DNA from: Haplomitrium mnioides
Lineage: Eukaryota; Marchantiophyta; Haplomitriopsida; Calobryales
Assembly (NCBI GenBank): GCA_049999725.1
Contig: JBNGIS010018882.1
Coordinates: 1 to 64,000 of the forward strand
DNA: 64,000 nucleotides
Direction of reading: 5' to 3'
Below the pieces are notes generated by a model. The model was not told the DNA's origin and did not search any database. It saw only the letters and a program-made list of their open reading frames with translations. The first letter of the stretch is position 1. Each line of letters opens with the position of its first letter. The position numbers and the translations under genes are program-made. Shown here piece by piece: positions 34,721-46,197 of the stretch.

Positions 34721-35122
34721 TTAGAAAAAGGAAAAAAATGAAAAATACTTCTTAGATCGTACATTGCCTTTGTCTTTAGCCAACTATAGACTCTTGTTGA
34801 AGATGTCCATTGGGCTCATCTCCGAAAAGCAATATTGTTTGCGAGAGGTCTTGTAAAGGGTAATGCTATCGGGTGACTGCACAAGCAGCTCGATGTTGGC
34901 TCACTGCCCCTCTCTAATCATAGTGATTTGGACCAAAAGGCCAAGGCTATATTTTTCACCTTCAGCAGCAAAAAGGTAAAGTTGTTGATCAATGTCTTTA
35001 ATTGACACACAATTAAGTAGCCATTCTCAATCTAACTTTTCAGGCTCTAAAACCTTGAGACCATCCAAATACCTATAAGGCTTCGGTTGAGCAGGTTTGA
35101 AAACATTGACTTGTGATGCCAT

Positions 35123-35732
35123 TTTCCCAAAAGTAAAAACTAGTAGAACTTGAGGGCAAAAATCATAGGAACAAAAGTTCACAAAAAGTGAACGGCTGAA
35201 AATGGAAAAATAATAAGAAAATGCAAAAACAGCGATGACAAGAAAACAAAAACTAGAAAGTGAACTTGCAATAATGGAAAGAAACTTTCCAATGTTCCTC
35301 ATTTTACACCTAAATTTCAAAAATGTCTTTTCCCGCAAAAAAAATGATTCATAGAGCTCTTGACATGTAGGTTTGCGTGGTGCAAATAAAAAAAAAAAAA
35401 AACTTAGTATATAAAGCATCGCTTGTTTTCATCTTTCCAATTTCTTTTTCTCATTTTCTTCACATAAAGACCATTATTTTGACCATTCCAACAAACCTAC
35501 CTTTTGACCATTCCAACAAATCAACAGAAATATGTTCAACTCATAATTTCTAGACAACTATAGACCTTCTTTGTCCTCATCTCAGAGAAACATCAAAATT
35601 GAAGATCAAAATGTGTTTGTCCAAAACAAAAAATGCATATAACCAGTGGACAATTTCAATTTTGGAGATGAATCGTTGTCTCCGATAGCACCACTCAAAC
35701 AACCAGTGATTTCAATTCAAGTTTGACCTAAC
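35123..35732. other. Divergent intergenic region of copy B
   Basis: AT-rich sequence between the two divergent start regions. A TATA-like 'tatataaag' on the plus strand (35408-35416) could belong to the plus-strand gene. No other gene is seen. Confidence 0.5.
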
Positions 35733-37989
35733 AATGAAATTGGGAAATATGAAACAAACCAAATTCTTTTGGAGGAATCTTCATACAACAATTTGGGAAA
35801 TGATTCTAGCAAATAATCTCAATCAATCAATATTTCATTGGAGTTATCTCCAAGAGAACCGATTATGTTATCAAAAACATTTCCTAATGTTCAAGATATT
35901 GATGAAGATTATGTTTTGACATGGTGCAGTTCTTGCAATCCTCAAGGAGGACCTCATCATTTGATGTCTTATTTCAAAGAAACAAAAAATGTTTATGATG
36001 ATGAACAACGATGAATTATCTTTGATGGTTGGATTCGCCTATAAACCAAATCGACAAACACAATATAGGAATTCTTTGTCTGGGCCAAAACCCAAACGGG
36101 TAAACACCTTACGTGAAAATTCTTTGCAAAAAGTCTAGCATGATGAAAGCTTTGTGAAGAAAAGGCTCAATCCACAGTCAATTTTCAAATTGAAGAGAAT
36201 TTCATGTTGTCAAAATAATTGCTTGTCGTTGTGCAAGACAGATTTTTGAAAACTGTAAGAGAAACATATTTTCAACAAAGCATAGAGAATCAAGATATCA
36301 CATTGTAGTGGGAAACACCAAGAAAAGACTATGAAGTGGACAATCGGTTTACTCTACCTGGTGGTACCGTTGTGTGTACAAGAGCCTTTAAATAAAAATT
36401 ATCAGTAGCGAATGATAGAATCCAAAGAACTCAAAATCCTCAAAATGCAACTCCCAAAGGCATTTTTGGAAAAAGAGAATAATCTCCTAAAGTAGTATTT
36501 GTGCGTGAGTGGATGGACAGTTTTCTTCATGAACACTACGAGAGAATGCCCACTCACAAAGTTTATAACTTGCTTGATAATTTTACAAAACTGGAAGTAT
36601 ATGACTACTATACAACTTATTTGAAAGAGAAAGATCTTGATTGCATTCTTAGTTTTTCGGGTTTTACAAAACATTAGAGAACTCATTTTTCAAATGTAAA
36701 AATTCAAAAATGCAATAGATTTGTTGTTTGTGAAACATGTGAAGAAATAAAATCATTGTGAGAAAAATCCATCTTTGAGTCCGACAAAGGTATCAAAATT
36801 CTTTTCTATTGAAACATTTGGTTAATCCATACTCTTTTTTCAAGACTCAAAGCTTAGTTCCATAGATGTTCTGTTTTCTTAATTTTGTCTTAAAAGATAT
36901 TTGTTTTGTTAAGTTGTTTAGCAAATAAGATTTGAGTCGAATAATTCTTTGCAACTTGAGTTGTGAGAAGAGAGTCTATGCTTACATAGGGTCTATTGCT
37001 TTTAGTTTGAATCCAAACCTTGTCTACATTCAAATAAAGCAAGGATATGGATCTGATTAATGGTGGTGACCTTAGATTAGCAACAAGTTTTGCTTTGGTT
37101 GCTTTGAATCAAGTGCCTTTTGCTAGATAAACAATAGCAAGAATCGTTTTTGTGGTTTGCAAATCCTATGCTTGCATAGTTTTTGTTCTTGTTTCTTTCA
37201 AAATCAATCGCAACAACAGTAAAAGCTATTCAATCATGCTCTTTCTTCAAAGGTCTTCTTAAACTACAAAAACTTGAGAAGCAATTCTAATTTGAGAGCT
37301 ACTATGCTCAACAAAATATTATGTGACTTTGAAGAGTCGTTGCCTTTAACTTTGTATCTTCAGTTGAACAACACAACACAAGAGAAGAAGAATTCCACCT
37401 TATTTGGATATCTTAATCTCTTTATTTCCAAGAATATTTTATGAAAAACCAAGGTGGGATTTCTCATTGTTGGCCATACTCATGATCAAATCGATCAAGT
37501 GTTCAACTAATTTTTGAAACATTTAAAACGTGTCAAAACTTTCACGATTACGAGTCTTAAAGAGGCACTACAATTATTGTATAATCCTAAACCTCATGTA
37601 ATTCTTTTGTTGGAAACCTTGGATTTCAAAATGTTTATGCAACAACATCCCTCTCTAGTTCAAATGATACATGATATTACCTTTAATCAAAAATTCAAGT
37701 TCCAATTGAATGATTTCAAGGCAAAGATTTGGAGCAAACAATTTTCAATAGATAAATTTTGGTTATTTCTGGATGGTATTTGTCAACTCAAGTACCTACC
37801 TGAAGTGGACAGAGAAATTTTGAGTTCAATGTTGATTCCTCTCAAGGCATATTCTGAAATCACATGATCTCAAAAGAAAGAAAGAGAGGTTGATGCCGAG
37901 AAAATGGTCTTTGCAATAAGGGACAATATAAGTGAGAACTTTGACTCAGATGTAGAGCTTTATACACATTTATTTTTAGATTTTGAATA
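35733..37989 (+). pseudogene. DUF7869-type gene, copy B
   Basis: The best preserved plus-strand gene of the divergent element, readable in pieces: DEDYVLTWCSSCNPQGGPHH (about 35900), FAYKPNRQTQYRN (36030), SCCQNNC (36202-36222), RFTLPGGTVVCTRAF (36340-36390), VFVREWMDSFLHEHYERMPT, LEVYDYYTTYLKEKDLDCI and CETCEEIKS (36495-36765). The C-terminal block is LPLTLYLQLNNT...STLFGYLNLFISKN (37340-37440), then VGFLIVGHTHDQIDQVFN (GHTHDQID at 37472-37495), with an open frame 37514-37867 and further readable frame to the TAA at 37987-37989. The G-H-T-H-x-x-I-D block is what I recall as the hallmark of DUF7869 proteins; confirmation needs a profile search. A middle segment seen in copy A (VFVIDGMNQKK) is missing. 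Confidence 0.68.
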
Positions 37990-38164
37990 AGAAAATGAAA
38001 TCTTTAGCATGCGTAGAGTTTGCTATGAAAAATAGAACCTTTAACGTCTCTATTCTTGGTTGTAGGAGTCTGTAGCTTATGCGCAATAGACTTTGATTTG
38101 CAAGTCAAAATATCGTGCATGCAAAAACTCTTGTGCAGAACCTAAAACCTAGGTTCTTGATGGT

Positions 38165-39020
38165 GTTTGTTGTGGAATGTTCAGATGGTGAGTTTAGATT
38201 CCTATACACGTATAGACTTTAGGATGGAGTGTTCACATGTTGAGCTTGGATTCATATACGTGCATAGACTTTGGGGTGGAATTCCAAGCCTTCCACACAT
38301 TCTACTTGTTATATACAACCCTCAAGCTTCTACATACAAAGACTACCGGTTAGAACTTAGATTCTACATTGGTGAAAGACTCTTTTGTAGAACTTGAAAC
38401 CTTTGTTTGGTAGAATCTAGTCAAAAACTTAGAGATGCTTCTTGTTTACACTCTTAACTCAATCTACTTAGCCACTGCCTTTTTGATTCTGAATATAACT
38501 CCTTTGTGTACATGTTTCTCTGAAGTCTATAATATTTTTAAATCTTGAGACCTTTTTTTATGCCCACTTTAACTTTTGCATGCATGGACTTTCAACTACA
38601 AATGAAAGCTTTTTTCTTGCTTGAACTTGAAAATAGAGCTCTGAAAATCCATGCAATGTTTTATTTTATTGGTTTCTGTGTCTAAGATTGCAAACTCATT
38701 CCCTTGACTTCTAGTCTACTTGGGCATTTTCCTCATGTTTTGTAATTGTTTTTCCAAAAAATAAGTTTCAAATAGCACTTTGTCTATGTGTGCATAGAGT
38801 TTATCCAACGAGACATATTTCAAAATGGTTTCTTTATACGTGAATTTCAAATTTTGAGCTTCAAATTGTCATAAATGATAAATGCAAGTTTCTTGTGAAA
38901 ACTTACCATAATTTTTATACTTTTCATTGATTTTGAGATTTCCAATACTTTCATAGAAACTTAGAATGTGATTTGATTTTACATAATGAAATTGATTCTC
39001 GCTCTATTGTTCTTGTTAAA
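38165..39020 (+). repeat. Tail repeat of copy B, inverted relative to 230-1190
   Basis: Directly downstream of the DUF7869-type gene. It includes two to three units of the 52 bp array ('ttagattcctatacacgtat', 'ggattcatatacgtgcatag'), then sequence matching the reverse complement of 230-960 in order. No gene is visible. Confidence 0.75.
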
Positions 39021-39419
39021 ACATCAAAAGAATGAAGCTAAAAAACTCATATACTTTTTGTTTTTAAAAAATAACCTTATTTTCTCTCTCTTTTTAAGCT
39101 CTAAAACCATATTTTTTCCCTAAGGAAAAAAAGTTCATGTTTTGAGTAACCTATTCTTGGTTCAAAGTAGCATATGTTTTTCATTTTTCTTTCCTACTTC
39201 TCTTCTTCTATACCTCATATCAATTATTGATTGAGTGTCAGTTTCTTCTTATGAACTCGCATTTCTAAGAGTTACTAGGGCATTGCCACTCTATTTTTTC
39301 TTCCCTTGCAATTGCAGCCATGGGCCAAGCCTTAGAATTCTTCTAATCCCCCTTCTTAACTTCCGTGGCATTTACTAGTTGCTAGACAATTTATGAACCA
39401 TATGCTAAAATTCAACCTC
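39021..39419. other. No gene seen
   Basis: AT-rich sequence without recognised domain, LTR terminus or repeat. Confidence 0.5.
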
Positions 39420-40480
39420 AATCACTGATTGTGTATGAGGTATCCTTTACCTTCTATTCCACGATCCACTCATCAAACTGGCCAAAGTTCCACTTCTGAT
39501 CAGAGTACTATAAAAATTTGTTGGAGTTTCCCCTCTTCCTATTGTTGAGCCTCAACTAGTTTTTGTACCAATTATGAAGGCCTACCTACCTCTTTCTATT
39601 TTATCCAACATGACACTTAGTACTTGTGATATTTGTCTTGCATCAGATCATGAAAGGATGGTCTGCCCATTCTGGCTACAATACAAGGCCCTAGAAGCCA
39701 AAGGAGCTCTTCCAAGAGCTTGATAAGCCATCATCTCAAAGGCCATACCAATCAACGCCATACACAACACCTTACTAGTCAATGTACCTGGCTTCCTACC
39801 AGGCACTACAGCCTACAAATCAGGGCATGTACAAGAGTTATCCACCTATGCAAGTGCCTTATTATTTACCACCAATAGTCAATGTATCAACCACAATATT
39901 ATCAACCACAACAGGAGCCACAATACTATCAGTAGCCTTGCCAACCACAACAATACCAATTGTATCCATATGAATATTTTGAGCAGCCTATACAACCACC
40001 ATATTATCATCAAGTAGACCATTCACACTATTATGAGCAACCATCTCCGTCGGCAAATTCCCACGACCAACCATTGCAAATGTAGATCCACCACCGTTGT
40101 CACAACCCATATACTTTCAACATGTAGAGCAACCATTTTCAGAGTTGCCATCACCCAATCTAGTGCTCTCAAACGCGTTGGCAGCTCCTCTACCAGAACC
40201 TCTATCACCACATGCCTCACATGTTCTATATGCTCGCAAAATGCAACAAGTTGACCATATGAGTGAAATATTGTGTGGTTATTCAACAAGAGATTGTAGG
40301 AGCACAAAGCAATTCAATCATTCATGAGGTAGCATCAGCTCTTCAAGTAGCTGCAACACCAAAGTTGGAATATTTTTTTAAATGGCGAGTTTCCTTAAAG
40401 AGCCAATTGTTCAAGTCATTCATATGCATTCGATGCCCAATTACCTTCAAAGGCTTTGGCAATACTAGGCAATCTCAGTA
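39420..40480 (+). pseudogene. gag: Probable gypsy gag remnant with a Gln/Tyr/Pro-rich tail
   Basis: Frames shift constantly. A clear low-complexity stretch reads YQPQYYQPQQEPQYYQ and QPQQYQLYPYEYFEQPIQPP (about 39880-40020), like the tail between capsid and protease of plant gypsy gags and similar in style to 8658-8745. Neighbouring pieces (QALQPTNQGMYKSYPPMQVP) fit the same picture. No capsid motif or zinc knuckle is certain, so only a loose assignment is possible. It may be the gag of the Athila-like element or of another one. Confidence 0.4.
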
Positions 40481-40798
40481 GAGAAAATCACATGATAGTG
40501 TGTGTCCTTGCAAGAGTGTGCTGACACCAACTTAGATCAACCCAAAACCTCCTAATCCCACACATGAGAATGATAAGACAATTCTAGAGACTGATGTGGA
40601 TGAAAATTATTTTGGATGTTTTTTTTTGAACAAGACAAACATAATAAGATGGAGTTTCAGCACTTATTGGACATTTCCAACCAATCATAGAACATTCCAG
40701 ATTATGGAGACCATTGCGAAGACTATAGACCTGTCCCAAATTATTGTAATAATCACTAACTTTAGTAAGTTATGGCTAAAAATAACATAGGATATAGT

Positions 40799-41290
40799 GT
40801 CAACTATGTCTAGAAAGATATTACTAAGTTAGAGTAGCAAAAAGAGATTGCTATTATAGAGAGTTGGACACATGGCAAGAGGAGAGAAAGTCAATGAATT
40901 AAAGTGAAAGAGGGAGTGTAGATAAAGACACGTGGCAAGCAAGGAATTAAAGTAAGAAGAAAGTTCTAAAGATAAGGACACGTGGCAGAAGGAGAACTAA
41001 AGAGATGGAAGGCTCTAAAGATAAGGACATATGGCAGAAGGAGAATAAAAGTAAAGGGTGGTCCAATCAAAGCGAGAGAGAAAAGAGGGGTCCAATTAGA
41101 AGAGGATAAAAAAAAGGAACCAATAAGGTTCCTCCACCTATGTAAGCAAGGAGCTTTCTATCAAGTATATAAAGAAGGGAGAGTGCCTTGTTTGGCATCT
41201 CTTACCTTGTGGGATTTTGAAGTCCTTGTGCACTTCTCTTGTATGTGTTTGTGCTAACTTGTATGTATATGTGTAGTGTTACAATTGTGC
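40799..41290 (+). promoter_or_regulatory. LTR-like promoter region with four G-box-type repeats and a TATA box
   Basis: The repeat GACACGTGGCAGA and variants starts at 40867, 40927, 40977 and 41026. The two middle copies contain the perfect G-box CACGTG, the outer two are mutated (CACATG, CATATG). 'aaagataagga' recurs between copies. A TATA box (TATATAAAG) lies at 41166-41174, 127 bp downstream of the last repeat. The arrangement looks like the U3 region of an LTR; TG...CA termini and a duplication could not be fixed. Confidence 0.6.
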
Positions 41291-42093
41291 TCCTAGCAAC
41301 CTTGATGAAGATAATACATTTTTTTATTCATTATTTGCACCAAGTGTTAGGAAAGAAGTGATTTCAAAGTCAAAAGTCCTCTCAAATTAGCATGAAGATT
41401 TTCTTGTTCATACCACAATTGAAGAGAACTTTGCGTCTATCCTGGATTCGCAATTTTCAACAAATAATGAACAAATATTAATGGTTCTTGACAATGCAGT
41501 TCCTTCTAGTGTGAACCCATATTTCACACATATAGTGTTGTGTAATGCGGCTAAAATTGTGCAGCAAGATATGATTGTACCTAAGAATGATTCCGCGACC
41601 AATATGCTACTATTTGACATTGCACATCCACTGCACACTCAAACCGAAGGTTTGATCAGCAACCAATTGTTAAAGTCTGGCCAAACCTAGAGACCAAATT
41701 AGGATCATGGAGTAGTCATTGATTTACTAGCAAATCTACTTTTGATCTTGTTCCATTTCCAATTCCAACGACTATAAAGAGTTTGCTTTGTGTCTCAGTG
41801 ATAACTATAGGATTTCGTGTTCATGTGTTTGGTTGCTTAGTTTTTCAACATTTGGCACTACTTTTATTACACCAATCAATGCGAGTTATGTCAAAATGTA
41901 CTACGTATGAGTCATTCAGTCTCTCTTCCCATATTCTATCTCTTCGTGTTTTCCATTTGCATTCTAGTTATTTGTCTATTTGTTTTCCTTGTACCATTGG
42001 CAACCTTTCAGTTTGTTGTTGCTCAATAGTATTACTACCTGCTTTTTCTTACAGTGGATGCTCATGTCTTGAACCGAAAGATCTATTATGACT
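41291..42093. other. Unassigned retroelement debris
   Basis: One short open frame (41481-41690) has no motif I recognise. I see no LTR end or tRNA-like site. Confidence 0.45.
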
Positions 42094-42464
42094 TGAGATG
42101 GAGTCCAGAATAGGATTATAGAGTGTTCAAACTCATGAATTGGAGCTCAGAATGATCTACATCGACTCAACATCAACCTGAAGACAACTTCTAAGAGCAA
42201 CATCGACACACATACAACAATACTAACAACTGAAGAATGTTTTTAATTAGTAGAATCTTGCATATTCATATCTAGAATGATATGATCAGATAGAGGCAAG
42301 CAGCAAAAAACTCTCAAGTAAGAAAGAGAAGACAAAGATCAAAGAAGGTAAAGAAAACAGTATGTTCTTCCAAAAGAATAGTCTTTGTGTTAAGTTAAGC
42401 CCCTACTTCTATTTCTATTTCGTTATGCTAAGTATTAGGTATAAAAGGAGAGGAAAGATTCAAA

Positions 42465-42515
<51 letters not shown>

Positions 42516-42615
42516 NNNNNNNNNNNNNNNNNNNNNNNNNNNNNNNNNNNNNNNNNNNNNNNNNNNNNNNNNNNNNNNNNNNNNNNNNNNNNNNNNNNNN
42601 NNNNNNNNNNNNNNN

Positions 42616-42655
<40 letters not shown>

Positions 42656-45055
42656 TTAGCATATCGTCATTTTCCCTTGTTTTTTGTGTCTTCCTCATTA
42701 TTAGCGCCTATGTTTCTACCTTTTGTTGTTCTCTAGACTCTTGCATCTTTTGTTTTTCAAAATCCTTGAGATTTTATACTGTTTTGAGCGTTGAAGGTTC
42801 TTTTGTTCCCTCTTGATTGCATTGTTCAAGAAGTAAGAAAGAATTTTACAAAGATGCTTGTGAAGTTGTTGGTGGATTGATTTGAACAAAGAAAATAGCA
42901 TATTGGTGAGAAGTGTTGCAAAGAATCTATATCAAATCAACCAGTGCAGTTTTAAAGTGTGGGTGTAACGTTGTTCATTAGGCAAGTTGATACAAGTGAA
43001 AACAAGACTTCAACAAATCTTACAAATGTTGAGCTAAGAAGCTGGTCTACAAAAAGAAACATGAAGATGGGAATGAGAAGACTAGCAATTTAACAACAAG
43101 ATTAAGTGAAGTAGAAGAGAAAAATCGAAAAGCTCTTCCAAAGCATTGAAAAGAATGCTAAGCAAATAATTGCAAGTTGCAATATTGTTGTCAAGTATAG
43201 TGATGTATTATGTAATGTAAACCTATGTTTTGAGTTTGTTTTAGTATTTGTTATCCTTCTATAAGTGTTCATACCATTTTCTCTCTGTTCACTCTATCTA
43301 TTGTTTACGTTTAAGAGAGGATAAGAAAGGAAGAGACTAGTTATCAGAACGAGGAGTCTTACTCTCTACTTGTAGTGTTTTTCCTATTGACGTTTATATT
43401 CTATATGTTAGTAATTGGAAGGAAGAAAAGAAAGGACTAGAACACAAAGAGGAGTCTACCTTCCTAGCTATGTAATTGTTGTTCCTTCTTTCCTTGTCAT
43501 TCTCTCTTATGTTTCCATGACTATTCCAACATAAGTTGAACCAAACATAAAGACCAAAGTCATAGTCACTTCTAGGCATCAGATAGTTAGGAGTACACAT
43601 TGGTAGCCATGCTGTAATTCTACTGAGCAAATGGTTGACTAGTTTTGAATATGTATAAAGAATGGTGATCTACTTACATGGTTCATTTTGTCTCATATAA
43701 TATGGGTATATAGATCTATTCATATGTATGAACCTTCCACTATTTGTATGAACCTTCCACTATTATCATTCAACTTGTAAAACTCCCAGAAAACCATATT
43801 CACAAATAATCCGATGCCTCCTCCTTTCCACACAAGCAAGTCTTCTCCCGTTAAACAAAAAATAAGTTTGTAGTTCACATCTTCCTCCACGAAGATGACT
43901 ATCTAAGAGAGTTATAACCTATAGATGTATGTTCTCCAATGTAAATAAAGCATCAAAGCAGCCTTGATTCCAAATATTGGATACGTGTTATCCCCTCTGA
44001 AGTTTGTACAGTCCTCTTTATTGGATGTAGTTAGGACCAAAGGTCTTTTGCATCATCTCTAGAATATTCCTCCAAACCAGTCTATAGTAACCTCTCGATT
44101 TGGTTGTTAGAACTTGTGATGTAGTCCATATAAAACTTTCCCTTATCGGCCCAATTCTTTGACCACTAGTCTACCGTGTTGCTTGTATGACATTCTTTAT
44201 ATCCAACCCAATACCACTTCCCCAAGCCGTCTTCCAAGAGGAAGTTGGAACATCGCTCTCTATCGGATATACCTCTGATGTCATTCCGATAACTTCTTGA
44301 CCCAAACGTATGGTCCAATCCTTGTCCCTAGCACTCAATAAGCTTGATCTATAAATTTTAACAATAGACAGGTCCCTATCTTTATTCGCTAGTCCCTTTG
44401 CCTAAGCTGTAGGTATAAAGCCTCCTAATGTTGTTTTTCACAAGGAAGTTTGACCTTTACGTACGAAAACCTGTACATAATATTCCCCATCCAATGAATC
44501 TTTAGATCCTGATCCAATCTAGCGGATGTACATCTTAGAACCCGATTAGTTATATCAGACACCCCTCTTGTACATTGTAGAACCTGATCAATTATATCAG
44601 ACTTCCTTCCTAACCTCTGAGGAAACGTTACTAGAACCCAATTTAGATGTCTCTCCATTCTCATATATCATCCGACACTGACACAAGTTTAATTGATAGT
44701 TTCCACTCACACTCATCCTCCTAGAATCATTCTCAATTGTATAGTTCCTTAGTCTTGATGGCTCTCACATTATCATGGTATGATAGCAGAACCCTTGCTA
44801 TTTCAGATCTCTTAATTTCTATTGTGGTTGAATAAGCTCCTACCTTAGACTCGTCGCCAACGCGAATACTCACCACTAGTGTGTTTGTTGTTCCTTCTAG
44901 ACATCCACTGCATAATTGCATTCCACTATGCTACAAACATTGCATGATTTAGATTACCTTGTACTGCATGAATAGCCAAGCAGCAAAGCCTTTTTCTAAT
45001 CAATTCACCACAAGGAGAGAGTTCCTCCTCCTATAATCTCCTCCTTTGTCAAACA
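42094..45055 (+). repeat. Right LTR of the Athila-like element (2,962 bp)
   Basis: Homologous to 24696-26592 from TGAGATGGAGTCCAG to CTCCTTTGTCAAACA. A TATA box (TATAAAAG) is at 42440-42447. It contains an expanded CT microsatellite with an assembly gap and about 1.07 kb (43261-44326) absent from the left LTR. Confidence 0.8.
42469..42652 (+). repeat. (CT)n microsatellite interrupted by a 100-N gap
   Basis: TC repeats run 42469-42515, the gap is 42516-42615, and CT repeats resume 42616-42652. The left LTR has only a short 'tctctctcact' here, so the run expanded after insertion. The gap probably reflects assembly failure within the repeat; its true length is unknown. Confidence 0.92.
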
Positions 45056-45545
45056 CAAGCATAAGATTTGTTATTGTTCTTTGAAACCTCATGTGCACAT
45101 GGGGTGTAGATGTAAAAAAGATTTGCTATTGTTATTTGTATCCCTATGCATGTATAGAATCTCAACAAAAAAGAGATTCTTTTTTATTCTTTGAGACTTC
45201 AGACGTGTAAGGAGTCTAGGCGGCACCCCTAAGATTTATTATTGTTGTCTATAACATTCTATATGCATAAGGTTCACTAATGTTCTTTGAGACCCTATGT
45301 GCATATAAAGTCCATGTGCACCTAAGATTCATTATTGTTGTTAGTAGCCCTTTGCATGCCTAGACTCTAAACAAACATACAAATTGTCATTGTTCTTTGA
45401 GACTTTATGCGCACATACAATTTAAGCGTATTTAAGATTTATTATTGTTGTTTGTATTCATATGCAAGCACAAAGTCTATATGTGCATGGAATTTAAGTT
45501 TTTGTTTTCACTTCTAAATACTTGCACGCTTATAGTCTAGAAGCA
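45056..45545. repeat. Palindromic array of copy A, continuation
   Basis: Units such as 'cctcatgtgcacatggggtg' and 'ccctatgtgcatataaagtc' alternate with 'agatttattattgttgttt'. It matches 24540-24695 in style and spacer, placing it in copy A on the far side of the Athila-like element. Confidence 0.75.
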
Positions 45546-45703
45546 CAAGGTGCTCCATATTTTTTGTAAACCGAAACTTGCTAAGAGAATCCATTTCTCT
45601 TTTGTTCTTTGTTTTTTGAACTTCTTGTTGTTCTTTGCAACCTTACGTGTGCAAGACACTCCTCTCAATCTGTATTCAAATTCTTTAAAAAATTACCTCT
45701 CTT
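45546..45703. other. Short piece of copy A before copia-2, no gene seen
   Basis: AT-rich sequence between the palindromic array and the left terminus of copia-2. Confidence 0.45.
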
Positions 45704-45811
45704 TGTTATCGCATGAGCACCGCACACATACACACGGGAGTCTCCAAGATGAATGAGTAGAATGAATGATAGATGACTACTTACATAGGGTATATATATT
45801 TCTCTATAACA
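45704..45811 (-). repeat. 3' LTR of copia-2 (108 bp)
   Basis: Nearly identical to 53558-53676 over 'ctccaaga.gaatgagtagaa' and 'gatgactacttacatagggt'. A TATA-like 'tatatatat' lies inside it. Confidence 0.85.
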
Positions 45812-46197
45812 CTCCTCCTTTGCTAATTCATGTTCTAAGAATCAGCCACTTTTAGGACTATATGTTATGTAAATCCTTAGTTTAATTCTTGTTCTATGTG
45901 TGGTCTTATTAAAACCCTCCCGCTTTCTTCCAAGGGAAAAAGTGCCACCACATAATTTGATAGGTAATAATAAAAAAAAATATGATGATAGTATGTGGAG
46001 TGTGTGTGTAAGTAACAAAAAATGTCAAAATTTGTTGCTTTGAAAGTAAAGCTAATAATATGTGGTGTTGTTGCGTCCTTCGTAATTGCATTCTGGAGAT
46101 TTGTCTCAAAAATGATGTCAGCCTCAAAAGGTGAGAAGTGATATTAGCTTCTGATATAATCTTTGCTTGTCATTACCTATATAACATTTCAAATAGA

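Larger units (their letters stand above)
31540..35122 (-). pseudogene. Minus-strand partner gene of the divergent element, copy B
   Basis: The protein is unknown to me. A start is proposed at 35122 (MASQVNVFKPAQPKPYRYL). The frame continues, after a TGA probably standing for Trp, with EWLLNCVSIKDIDQQLYLF to about 34745. Further blocks lie at 34534-34337 (FTQYLADFVDAYLNV), 34249-34061 (Ser/Pro-rich, acidic), 33922-33487 (e.g. VGLTPREARIFIMDD), 33342-33064 (DEIKISILKRVEAGELSIEK, resembling a helix-turn-helix) and 32683-32630 (GDKSFKQQLAQKL), then degenerate blocks to 31540. Splice sites are visible (donor G|GTAAGTG at 33067; acceptor TTACAAG| at 32684). Nonsense and frameshift changes show decay. 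The end is displaced by the GC-rich LTR. Confidence 0.6.
24696..45055 (+). mobile_element. Athila-like LTR element with nested contents
   Basis: Two direct repeats start with TGAGAT and end with AAACA (24696-26592 and 42094-45055). After the left one comes a primer-site-like TGGCACCAATTGCC. Both sides abut the same palindromic array of the divergent element, which shows an insertion into it. The flanking five bases (CAACT/CAAGC) agree only in part. The interior is mostly occupied by copy B of the divergent element, a GC-rich solo LTR and gypsy debris; I found no clear pol of its own. Athila affinity is inferred only from the tRNA-Asp-like primer site. Confidence 0.6.

Noticed and set aside
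42362-42736. Open frame with a long Ser-Leu repeat
   Set aside because: It is a translation of the CT microsatellite and runs through the N gap.
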